Below are positions 1-8,857 of a stretch of DNA of 64,000 bases, piece after piece; the stretch's first letter is position 1; every line of letters begins with the position of its first letter. The translations under genes were made by a program, and so were the position numbers. The notes below the pieces were generated by a model that made no database searches, had not been told where the DNA came from, and saw only the letters and a program-made list of their open reading frames with translations. Location: NCBI GenBank assembly GCA_020721445.1, contig DYMU01000005.1, forward strand, positions 109,394-173,393, given 5' to 3'. The stretch comes from Gemmobacter nectariphilus (GTDB taxonomy: Bacteria; Pseudomonadota; Alphaproteobacteria; Rhodobacterales; Rhodobacteraceae).

Positions 1-77
1 CACCAGCCACCCGCCAAAGTCAGGGCATCGGTCGGACGGGCGGCGTCAGCCACGGGGATGGGGCGAAGATAGGTCAT
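1..77 (-). CDS. folP: Dihydropteroate synthase, N-terminal fragment (gene runs off the left edge)
   Basis: Reverse complement of 1-77 reads MTYLRPIPVADAARPTDALTLAGGW, resembling an alphaproteobacterial FolP N-terminus; lies directly downstream of folB. Confidence 0.6.
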   Translation of the reverse strand, partial: MTYLRPIPVADAARPTDALTLAGGW

Positions 78-116
78 GCCTTGGGATTAGGCCCCAAACT
101 TGGGTCTTGGCAAGCG

Positions 117-1031
117 TCAGCCGATGCCATGTTCGACCAGAACGCGGCTTCCCGCCGGAAGTGCAACAGTGCCGTGAACGACCAGCCCGCGCGCCGCCAT
201 GGTTTCGGCCAGCCACAGCGCCAGCCCCACCGGATCGGCGGCTTTCGGGCCATCGACCGCGTCCAGCACCATCTTGGACGGCGCCCAGACCACCGATTGC
301 CCGCGCTTGATCGCCCAGTCGATCTCGGTCCGGGTCGCCACCACCACGCAACGGGCGTCGCGCGCCGCCAGCGTCCAGGCGTTCTGCTCGATGGCCAGCA
401 GGTCAATCCGGCGTTGCGTGGGTTTGTGCCCCGTGGCCGGGCGCGGGCCGTCCGGCAGCCCGACGGTCAGGATCAAGGGCGCCCCGCGCGCCTGCAAGGC
501 ATCCAGCCGCGCGGCCAGATCGGGGGCGGCGATGGATGCGTTGTCCAGATAGACCACCAGCGGATGCACCGCCGCCTCAACCCCGTCCTGGCCCACCATG
601 CGCAGCGGCACCTCGGCCCGGCTGCGCACGATTTCCACCCCCAGCTTATAGGGGCCGACATCCAGCTTTTCGATCCGCACGAAGACCCGCATCGCCTGCG
701 GTTCGGCCAGAATACGTTCGGCCACGCGTTCGGCCAGCGTTTCCAACAGGTTCAACCGTTCCGCCGCCAGTTCCTGCGCAATCGCCCAGGTGATCCGGTC
801 ATACGACAGGATGCGGTCGACATCGTCGTTCAGGGGTGCCGCCACCGGCGCCACCTCGACCACCACGTTGAACATCACCCGCTGCTTGTGGCCGCGTTCT
901 TGCTGAAACGCGCCGATATCGACCTCGACCACATGATCGCGCAAGGAAATGCGGTCACGCGGATCGGCGCTGGCAGACGCCTGGCTGCGCTCTTCGGGGT
1001 GGGCAAAGGCAAGGCGGATATCGCTGGTCAT
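117..1031 (-). CDS. folB: Dihydroneopterin aldolase family protein
   Basis: MTSDIRLAFAHPEER...ISLRDHVVEVDIGAFQQERGHKQRVMFNVVVEV...; FolB-like. ORF is open further upstream, but ATG 1031 is the likely start. Confidence 0.8.
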   Translation of the reverse strand: MTSDIRLAFAHPEERSQASASADPRDRISLRDHVVEVDIGAFQQERGHKQRVMFNVVVEVAPVAAPLNDDVDRILSYDRITWAIAQELAAERLNLLETLAERVAERILAEPQAMRVFVRIEKLDVGPYKLGVEIVRSRAEVPLRMVGQDGVEAAVHPLVVYLDNASIAAPDLAARLDALQARGAPLILTVGLPDGPRPATGHKPTQRRIDLLAIEQNAWTLAARDARCVVVATRTEIDWAIKRGQSVVWAPSKMVLDAVDGPKAADPVGLALWLAETMAARGLVVHGTVALPAGSRVLVEHGIG

Positions 1032-1117
1032 CTGGCCCCCCATGGCCCGCGCACGGGCAAAGAACCGCCCGCCCCCGATTGCCCCAGCTGGGTCAAGGGC
1101 GCAAGGCCCCCGTCGGC

Positions 1118-1789
1118 TTAGGGCTGGCGATAAAACAGATGCGCCCCGATTGATGCGGTGCGCGGAAAGCGGCGCGCCCAACCCGGCTGCACGGCGCGGG
1201 TGTGGAAATGCGTGGCCCCGACGGTCAGCCCGCGCGGTGCGCCATCCAGCATCAGCCGGGCAATCCGGCCCGCCCGTTCGGCGGCAACGCGGTCGCGCAT
1301 CACATCCTTGTTGCCATCGCAGACATAGCTGAACTGACAGCCATTGCGGTTGCCCTGTTGCACCACACCGCACACGGTTTGCGGATATTCGGGGCTGTCG
1401 ACCCGGTTCAAGATCACCTCGGCCACGGCAAACTGGCCTTTCAGCGTTTCGCCACGGGCCTCGAAATACAGCGCGCTTTGCAGGCATTGCCATTGTGCAT
1501 CGCCCTTTGCGGCGGGTTGCGCGGCCAGGAAGCTGTCGTCATAGCGGATCAGAACCGGGGTGGCCGCATCGCCTTTGGCTTTTGCCTTGGGGCCGGTCGC
1601 AAGGGCGGCGAGGGTCGCCTTGGGAACGGCGCGCACCGTGGCCCGCTCGGCCCCCATCAGCGAGGCAAAATGGTTGACCATGCCTTCGACCGGGCTGTTG
1701 GATTTGCTGATCGTCACATCGGCGATGGCCGCTTCACCCAAGCAAAGGGCCGCCACCGCAGCCATGGCCAAGATTTGTCGCAAACGCAT
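1118..1789 (-). CDS. Cell wall hydrolase, SleB family, with signal peptide
   Basis: MRLRQILAMAAVAALCLGEAAIA signal; QWQCLQSALYFEARGETLKGQFAVAEVILNRVDSPEYPQTVCGVVQQG is typical of the SleB hydrolase domain. Confidence 0.85.
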   Translation of the reverse strand: MRLRQILAMAAVAALCLGEAAIADVTISKSNSPVEGMVNHFASLMGAERATVRAVPKATLAALATGPKAKAKGDAATPVLIRYDDSFLAAQPAAKGDAQWQCLQSALYFEARGETLKGQFAVAEVILNRVDSPEYPQTVCGVVQQGNRNGCQFSYVCDGNKDVMRDRVAAERAGRIARLMLDGAPRGLTVGATHFHTRAVQPGWARRFPRTASIGAHLFYRQP

Positions 1790-1998
1790 GCTAAGGTCCG
1801 TTCTGTTGCCGTGCCGCGAACTCGCTTGATTGCCCAAGGATTGCGCACAGGGGACGTAAGGCACGGCCCCGGCCCGAGTCTATTGTGGTTGCAATTTTGC
1901 AACGCATCTGGGGCAAGGATCGGCGGAAACTTGCGCAAATCTTAATAATTCACAGAAAGATCGCAGCGCATCCACATGATATTGTGGCTGTTTTCGCC

Positions 1999-4584
1999 TT
2001 ATCCACTACGGTCGTTCAGGGCCAGATGTGCTGCGGCCAGCCGTGCAAGCGGCACACGATAGGGTGAACAGGACACATAATCGAACCCGGCCTTGCGGCA
2101 AAAGGCGATTGATTCGGGGTTGCCGCCATGTTCGCCGCAGATCGAAACGGTCAGGTCGGGCCGGGTCAGCCGCCCACGCTCGGCCCCGATCAGCAACAGC
2201 TCACCCACCCCGTCAACGTCCAGAATGTGGAACGGGTCTTCGGGAAACACGCCCTGCTGGACGTAAGTGTTCATGAAGCGCCCGGCGTCATCGCGCGACA
2301 GACCATAGGTCATCTGCGTCAGATCGTTGGTGCCAAAGGACAAGAACGCCGCGTGCTGCGCGATTTCCCCGGCGCGCAGGGCAGCCCTTGGTGTCTCGAC
2401 CATCACCCCCAGCTTGTAGGCAAAGTCCTGCCCCGACTTGATCCGCACCGCCGCCGCGACGGCATCGATCTTGGTCTTGACCAGTTCCACCTCGCGCCGG
2501 GCGCTGACCAGCGGAATCATGATCTCGGGCACCACCGCAGCCCCGCGCCGCGCAACCTCGACCGTGGCTTCAAAAATGGCGCGCGCCTGCATGTCGTAAA
2601 TCTCGGGCAAGACCACGCCCAGACGCACGCCGCGCATGCCCAGCATCGGGTTGAACTCGGTCAGCGCCTCGGCGCGGCGGGTGACTTCAGACAGGGGCTT
2701 GTCCAGCGCCTCGGCCAATTCGCGCAAGCCCTCGCGGCTGTGGGGCAAAAACTCGTGCAAGGGCGGGTCAAACAGGCGGATGCAGACCGGCAGGCCCGCC
2801 ATGATTTCAAACAGTTGCACGAAATCGGCCCGCTGCATCGGCAACAGCCGCGCCAGCGCCGCCGCCCGGTCATGCGAGGTGTCGGCAAAGATCATCTCGC
2901 GCATCACCACCAGACGGTCCTGATCAAAGAACATGTGTTCCGTCCGGCACAGCCCGATGCCTTCGGCGGCGAACTGCCGGGCGGTGGCGGCGTCAGCAGG
3001 CGTGTCGGCATTGGCGCGCACGCCGATATCGCGGAACTGGTCGGCCCAGCCCAGCAGCTTTTGGAAATGCGCATCCAGCGCCGGGGCCAGCATGTCGACA
3101 GCACCGGCCAGCACCTGGCCCGTGGTGCCATCGACGGTGATCAGATCGCCTTCGCCAAACACCCGGTCGCCGGCGTGGATCTTTTTCTCGCGCAGGTCCA
3201 GCCGCATCTCGGCGCCCACCACGCAGGGCAGGCCAAGCCCGCGCGCGATCACCGCGGCATGGCTGGTCATGCCGCCGCGTTCGGTCAGCACGCCGGCCGC
3301 CGAATGCATGCCGCGAATGTCTTCGGGCGCAGTTTCGCGGCGCACGAGGATACACGGCTCACCGCGCGAGGCCGATGCCTGCGCCGCATGGGATGAGAAC
3401 ACGATATGCCCGACCGCAGCCCCGGGGCTGGCGGCAATGCCGCGCGCGACCACGTCGCGCGCCCCGCGCGGGTCAACCTGCGGGTGCAGCAGTTCTGACA
3501 GCGCATGCGGTTCGACCCGCAGCACCGCCTCTTCGCGCCCGATCACCCCATCTTCTGCCAGCGCCACTGCGATGCGCAACCCGGCCCGGGCCGAACGTTG
3601 CACCCGCACCGCATCCAGCACCGCCAGATGGCCGTCTTCGATGGTGAACTCGATCTGCATTTCCTCGCGCAGCTTGGCGCGGCAGGCCACGCCATGGCGC
3701 AGCAGATCGGCATAGATTTCGGGCGCGATATCTTGCAACGACGGCCCGCGCGGGTCGCGCGACAGATACAGTGATTGCGCGGCCTTCAGCGCATCGCGGC
3801 CCTGGCCTTGCGCCAGATAGCGGCCGGTGATCTGCGCCTCGCCGGTCACCGGATCGACGAATTGCATGACACCCGAGCCGGAAATGCCCTGCCCGATGCC
3901 CTGCGCCATGGCCTGCACCACCAGCCCCAGCGGTGCCTCGGCCGGCGCGCCCTTGGCCTGGCGGAGCAGCCGTGCCGTGGTGCCTTCCCAGGCGCGGGCC
4001 ATCGAGCGCAGCACTTCGGACAATTGCCGGGCCGGGTCTTGCGGAAAGGCCTCATCCATCTCTTGCTCGTAGACCAGCAGTGCTGCGCGGATCGCGTCGG
4101 TCGATGGGGCAGAGGTGGCGAACATGTCGGGGTCCAGCCGGGCAACATGGGTGGCATAGCTTTGGATGAAGCGCAGCCAGATCGCATCCGCCGCCTGCTG
4201 GCCGTGGCGCGCGGCCAAGGCGCGGTGCCGGTCGGCGTTCAACCCGATATTGAGCACCGAGGCCGGCCCGCCCCATTCGGGGTTTTCCGGGCTGGGCCGG
4301 ACCGAGACCAGCGGGCTGGGCCCGAAATGCGCCAGAAGTGCCGCACAATCGACGATCTGCCCCGCCGCGATGGCGCGCACCGTGTCACAGGGCAAGGCCA
4401 CGGTCTGCGGCACCGGCAGGTCCAGCCGGATCAGCCGTTGCAGGCATTTTGCCCGCCAGCCATGCGCCGTCCGGTCGATCCGGGCGGCGGTGGTGACTTC
4501 GGTGAACGCGGTCAAAGGGGGGATGTGCTGCACTGCGGCATTCCTTGTTTGCTTTGAACCTACACCGATTTTGCGGGCAGGCAA
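1999..4584 (-). CDS. ppdK: Pyruvate, phosphate dikinase-like protein (divergent N-terminal ATP-grasp)
   Basis: PEP-utilising motif GGMTSHAAVIARGLGLPCVVG and C-terminal CGEHGGNPESIAFCRKAGFDYVSCSPYRVPLARLAAAHL. Confidence 0.85.
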   Translation of the reverse strand: MPARKIGVGSKQTRNAAVQHIPPLTAFTEVTTAARIDRTAHGWRAKCLQRLIRLDLPVPQTVALPCDTVRAIAAGQIVDCAALLAHFGPSPLVSVRPSPENPEWGGPASVLNIGLNADRHRALAARHGQQAADAIWLRFIQSYATHVARLDPDMFATSAPSTDAIRAALLVYEQEMDEAFPQDPARQLSEVLRSMARAWEGTTARLLRQAKGAPAEAPLGLVVQAMAQGIGQGISGSGVMQFVDPVTGEAQITGRYLAQGQGRDALKAAQSLYLSRDPRGPSLQDIAPEIYADLLRHGVACRAKLREEMQIEFTIEDGHLAVLDAVRVQRSARAGLRIAVALAEDGVIGREEAVLRVEPHALSELLHPQVDPRGARDVVARGIAASPGAAVGHIVFSSHAAQASASRGEPCILVRRETAPEDIRGMHSAAGVLTERGGMTSHAAVIARGLGLPCVVGAEMRLDLREKKIHAGDRVFGEGDLITVDGTTGQVLAGAVDMLAPALDAHFQKLLGWADQFRDIGVRANADTPADAATARQFAAEGIGLCRTEHMFFDQDRLVVMREMIFADTSHDRAAALARLLPMQRADFVQLFEIMAGLPVCIRLFDPPLHEFLPHSREGLRELAEALDKPLSEVTRRAEALTEFNPMLGMRGVRLGVVLPEIYDMQARAIFEATVEVARRGAAVVPEIMIPLVSARREVELVKTKIDAVAAAVRIKSGQDFAYKLGVMVETPRAALRAGEIAQHAAFLSFGTNDLTQMTYGLSRDDAGRFMNTYVQQGVFPEDPFHILDVDGVGELLLIGAERGRLTRPDLTVSICGEHGGNPESIAFCRKAGFDYVSCSPYRVPLARLAAAHLALNDRSG

Positions 4585-4623
4585 GCGTGGCGGATCAGCC
4601 GTGGCGCGGGATGGCCGCGGTGG

Positions 4624-4646
4624 AAAAGGGGGGCTGTCTGCCCCCC
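4624..4646 (-). terminator. Intrinsic terminator-like hairpin between glyS and ppdK
   Basis: On the minus strand GGGGGGC-AGACA-GCCCCCC followed by TTTT. Confidence 0.65.
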
Positions 4647-4680
4647 TTCACCCCCCGAGGGTATTTCGGCCAAGAGGAAA

Positions 4681-7152
4681 TCAGCCGTCGAGTTTGGTCA
4701 GATCAGCCACCGACAGGCAGATGGCGCGGATGCGGTGCAACAGGTTCAGGCGGTTGCGGCGCAGGATCGGGTTTTCGGCGTTGATCTGGGTCGCGGTGAA
4801 GAAGGCGTCGATGGGTGCGCGCAGGGTGGCCATGGCCTGCATGGCGCGCGCGAAATCCTCGGCTTGCATCGCGGGGGCGATGGCGGCTTCGGCCTGATCG
4901 AGGGCTTTGAACAGCGCGCGTTCTTCGGGGTTTTCGGCGAATTTGGGGTCGGCGCCGTAGGAATATTCGACGCCGTCCTTTTCTTCGGCCTGGGTCAGGA
5001 TGTTGTTGGCGCGCTTGAAACCCGCGACCAGGTTGGCGCCGTCTTCGGTTATGAGTGTGGCTTGCAGGGCGGTGGCGCGTTTGACGAGGAGGGTGAGGTC
5101 GTCGTTGTTTGGCCCTGCGGCGCTTGTCGCCGCATGCGGCAACGGGGCAAGGCAGGCGTCGATCACGTCGTGGCGGATGCCTTGGTCCTTGAGGTAGACT
5201 TTGAGGCGGTCGTGGAGGAAGGCGAGGAGGTCATTGACAAGCGATTTTGCTGCTCGCTTCCAAATGATCGACAAATCTTCGCTCTGCTCATAGTCGACTA
5301 TTAGACTTTTCTCTTCCTGCCCCATGAACATTGACACCGAAACGAAATGGTCCAGAGCGTCAACCCTTGCTCGAAACTCCTCGAATTGTTTGTAAGCATC
5401 TTTGACTTTGCGGGCATCGTCAGCATCGTGTTCTCGCTCTGCGCCGATGCAGTCAAAAATTGCCCACTCTATTTCATCACTATTTCTGTCTAAGAAGCCA
5501 TCCCAGTTAAGCATTCTCCGAACAGGTTCTTGCTTCCAAACCAAGAGTGTTTCGCTCTCATACTGAGGGTCACGGCTGGAGTGCATCGAATTGACCGGCT
5601 CAATCATCTGAAGATGGTTCAACATGTGAAGTAAATATGATTGCTCGATCAACATTTGCATGTTTCCATGCACGCCATTCCCAAGCACCAACCGAATAAC
5701 CCCCAGTGCCGCCCGTCGCAGCGCGAACGGGTCTTTACTTCCCGTCGGTTTTTCATCAATCGCCCAGAACCCGGTCAGCGTGTCGATCTTGTCGGCCAGC
5801 GCCACGGCGACCGACACCGGCTCGGTTGGCACGTCATCTGACGGACCCAGTGGCGAGTAGTGGTCGCGGGCGGCGTTGGCGACGGCTTCAGGCTCGCCCG
5901 CCGCGAGGGCGTAGTAGCGGCCCATGGTGCCTTGCAGCTCGGGGAACTCGCCCACCATGGCCGAGCGCAGGTCAAGCTTGGCGAGGGATGCCGCGCGCTT
6001 GGCCTGATCGGGGTCGGCGCCGACCAAGGGGGCGATCTCAGCCGCCAAGGCGGCGATGCGGGTGATGCGGTCGGACTGGCTGCCCAGTTTGTTGTGGAAG
6101 GTGACGGATTTCAGGCCCTCGGCCCAGTCCGCCATGCCGGCCTTTGCCACGCGCAGATCGTTTTCCCAGAAGAACTTGGCGTCCGACAGCCGCGCGGTCA
6201 GCACCTTCTGGTTGCCTTTCAGGATGGTCTCGCCATGGTCGGCGGTGATGGTGTTGGCCACCGTCACAAAGCCTTCGATCCGGCCGGTTTTCGGGTTCTT
6301 CGCGGAAAAGAACTTCTGGTGTTCGCGCATGCTGGTTTGCAGCACCTCGGGCGGCAGGTTCAGGAACGCATCGGCAATGCGCCCCATCAGCGGCACGGGC
6401 CATTCTACCAGACCGGCCACCTCGGCCAACAGCGCACGGTCTTCGACCACCTCTAGGCCCGCGGCAAAGGCCAGTGTCTGCGCCTCGGCCCAGATCGCGG
6501 CTTCGCGTTCCGCGGCATCAAGGATCACATGGGCGCGCTTGAGCTTTGCCGCGTAATCCTCGAAGGAGGTTACAGAAAACACGCCCGGCGACAGGAAGCG
6601 GTGGCCGCGCGTTACGTTGCCGGCGGTGATGCCATCCACCGTCAGCGGCACCACCTCATGCCCCGCGTCGTCCGACAAAAGGCACAGGATCGCATGCAGC
6701 GGGCGGACCCAGCGCAACGACCCGTTGCCCCAGCGCATCGACTTGGGCCAAGGGAAGGTGCGGATCACGCCCTCCAGCACCTCGGCAATGATGTCGGGCG
6801 CGCGGCGACCGGGGCGTTCGATCACGGCGAACCAGACCTCGCCCTTCTTGTCGGCGCGACGTTCCAACTGATCCAGCGTCAGGCCGGTGGAGCGCAAAAA
6901 CCCCTCCAATGCGGCGGCGGGCGCGCTGGTGCTGGGGCCCTTGCGTTCTTCGCGCACGGCGCGCGACTCGGCCGTCAGCCCTTCGATGGCCAGCGTCAGC
7001 CGGCGCGGCGTGGAAAAGGCCCCGGCATGGGCATAGGTCAACCCGGCCTGCACCAGACCATCGGTCACCAGCTTTTTCAGATCCTCGCGGGCGCGGGCCT
7101 GCATCCGCGCCGGGATTTCCTCGGAAAACAGTTCGATCAGCAGATCGGGCAT
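4681..7152 (-). CDS. glyS: Glycine--tRNA ligase beta subunit with internal insertion
   Basis: MPDLLIELFSEEIPARMQARAREDLKKLV...; FWAIDEKPTGSKDPFALRRAALGVIRLVL; full-length GlyS. Confidence 0.95.
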   Translation of the reverse strand: MPDLLIELFSEEIPARMQARAREDLKKLVTDGLVQAGLTYAHAGAFSTPRRLTLAIEGLTAESRAVREERKGPSTSAPAAALEGFLRSTGLTLDQLERRADKKGEVWFAVIERPGRRAPDIIAEVLEGVIRTFPWPKSMRWGNGSLRWVRPLHAILCLLSDDAGHEVVPLTVDGITAGNVTRGHRFLSPGVFSVTSFEDYAAKLKRAHVILDAAEREAAIWAEAQTLAFAAGLEVVEDRALLAEVAGLVEWPVPLMGRIADAFLNLPPEVLQTSMREHQKFFSAKNPKTGRIEGFVTVANTITADHGETILKGNQKVLTARLSDAKFFWENDLRVAKAGMADWAEGLKSVTFHNKLGSQSDRITRIAALAAEIAPLVGADPDQAKRAASLAKLDLRSAMVGEFPELQGTMGRYYALAAGEPEAVANAARDHYSPLGPSDDVPTEPVSVAVALADKIDTLTGFWAIDEKPTGSKDPFALRRAALGVIRLVLGNGVHGNMQMLIEQSYLLHMLNHLQMIEPVNSMHSSRDPQYESETLLVWKQEPVRRMLNWDGFLDRNSDEIEWAIFDCIGAEREHDADDARKVKDAYKQFEEFRARVDALDHFVSVSMFMGQEEKSLIVDYEQSEDLSIIWKRAAKSLVNDLLAFLHDRLKVYLKDQGIRHDVIDACLAPLPHAATSAAGPNNDDLTLLVKRATALQATLITEDGANLVAGFKRANNILTQAEEKDGVEYSYGADPKFAENPEERALFKALDQAEAAIAPAMQAEDFARAMQAMATLRAPIDAFFTATQINAENPILRRNRLNLLHRIRAICLSVADLTKLDG

Positions 7153-7156
7153 GGGG

Positions 7157-7633
7157 TCAATCCTTGGCGGCGGAGTTCAACTGGTGCCAGGCATAGGCCC
7201 GGCCATCGGGAAAGACGGCAACAACGCGGTCGACATCGGCGGCGATGTTGGAGTGTGACAGGAAGGCAAGGGCCTCGCCACGGGCCAGCGCGGCAGCGAT
7301 GGTATGGGCATCAAAGCAGGCAAACCAGCCGTGGGCGACCTTGGGTTCGGCGCCGGGATAGGCGACATAGGTTTCCGACAGCATGGCCTGCGTCATCGGC
7401 GTGCTAAAGCAGGCGCGAAAGCCCAAGGCGCCGTTGCCTGCGTCGATGCCTTTGACCGCTTCGGTCAGGATCGGCTCGGGCTGGCCGGACTCAATCGTGG
7501 TCAGGGTGATATCCGGCCCCGGCGGGGCGCTGACCGGCGCGTCAAGCGCAAAGGCCTGCCCGCCCCAGATCGCCACGGCTGCACCCCATGCGATGATCAC
7601 GATACCCCTGCTGCGATCTTGCCGGTCATGCAT
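7157..7633 (-). CDS. DUF6446-like small secreted or membrane-anchored protein
   Basis: Start overlaps the glyQ stop; [31 protein letters not shown] hydrophobic N-terminus. DUF6446 assignment is from memory of the glyQ-glyS neighbourhood. Confidence 0.6.
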   Translation of the reverse strand: MHDRQDRSRGIVIIAWGAAVAIWGGQAFALDAPVSAPPGPDITLTTIESGQPEPILTEAVKGIDAGNGALGFRACFSTPMTQAMLSETYVAYPGAEPKVAHGWFACFDAHTIAAALARGEALAFLSHSNIAADVDRVVAVFPDGRAYAWHQLNSAAKD

Positions 7634-8624
7634 CGGCAACCGTGGCCCCGGCGTCGGGCGCGGCATCGGCCCCGGCCTCGGTCAGGCGGAAGGCGTCGGC
7701 GCATTTCCGGGCCAAAGCCCGCACCCGGCCGATATAGGCCTGGCGCTCGGTGACAGAAATCACGCCACGCGCATCCAGCAGGTTGAACAGGTGGCTGGCC
7801 TTGATGGTCTGGTCATAGGCGGGATGCGCCATGATGATGCGCTTGCCCGACTTTGGGTCATCCGCCGGAAAGGCCAGAAGCCGGTCACATTCGGCCTCGG
7901 CATCCTCAAAATGGCGCAGCAGTTGCGCGGTATCGGCGGCATCAAAGTTGTGGCGGCTGTATTCTTCCTCGGTCTGGCGGAAGATGTCGGCATAGGTCAG
8001 CGCAATCGGGCTGGCGGGGTCGTTGAACGGCATGGTCATCACATGGTCGATGCCCAGCACATACATCGCCAGCCGTTCCAGCCCATAGGTCAACTCGCCC
8101 GACACCGGGCGGCAGTCATGGCCGCAGACCTGCTGGAAATAGGTGAACTGGCTGACCTCCATCCCGTCGCACCACACCTCCCAGCCCAGACCCCAAGCAC
8201 CAAGGGTCGGGCTTTCCCAGTCATCCTCGACAAAGCGGATGTCGTGCAGGGCGGGGTCAAGGCCGATGGCGCGTAAGGAGCCAAGATACAGGCCTTGCAG
8301 ATCGGGGGGCGAGGGTTTGATGATCACCTGATACTGATAGTAGTGCTGCAAGCGGTTCGGGTTCTCGCCATAGCGCCCGTCGGTCGGGCGGCGCGAGGGC
8401 TGCACATAGGCCGCGGCCCAAGGCTTGCTGCCAAGGCTGCGCAGCGTGGTGGCCGGGTGAAAGGTGCCTGCCCCCACCTCCATGTCATAGGGTTGCAAGA
8501 TCGCGCAGCCCTTGGACGCCCAATAGGCTTGCAGCCGCAGGATCACCTCTTGAAACGACCGGGGGGACGGGTTTGCGCCGGTGTCGGCACCAGTCTTTGC
8601 GCCGGATGGTTGCATCTGTGACAT
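7626..8624 (-). CDS. glyQ: Glycine--tRNA ligase alpha subunit
   Basis: [43 protein letters not shown]... Confidence 0.95.
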   Translation of the reverse strand: MSQMQPSGAKTGADTGANPSPRSFQEVILRLQAYWASKGCAILQPYDMEVGAGTFHPATTLRSLGSKPWAAAYVQPSRRPTDGRYGENPNRLQHYYQYQVIIKPSPPDLQGLYLGSLRAIGLDPALHDIRFVEDDWESPTLGAWGLGWEVWCDGMEVSQFTYFQQVCGHDCRPVSGELTYGLERLAMYVLGIDHVMTMPFNDPASPIALTYADIFRQTEEEYSRHNFDAADTAQLLRHFEDAEAECDRLLAFPADDPKSGKRIIMAHPAYDQTIKASHLFNLLDARGVISVTERQAYIGRVRALARKCADAFRLTEAGADAAPDAGATVADA

Positions 8625-8857
8625 AGCGATAACCCCCTTGGGCATGGAAGCCCTTGAAATGCTCGGCTGTCATAGGCAAGAGGCGGGCAAGGGTCAATGC
8701 GAAGCCGTGGCGAACCGGCGGCAAAGCCGTGGCGACCTTGGTGCCGCGGGCGCGCCTCGCGGTGGTGTGATGGGGCGGGGGGGTGAAAACCCCTCGCTTT
8801 TGGAGCGGCGGCACCCTTAGGGTGGGCCGGGTTTTGTGTGGTAAGGACGATACAGGC

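Noticed and set aside
4681-7152. Intein or mobile intron as explanation for the glyS insertion
   Set aside because: No intein splice-block motifs (N-terminal Cys/Ser block, C-terminal HN-Cys/Ser/Thr) seen, and the insertion is in frame without intron-like RNA features.
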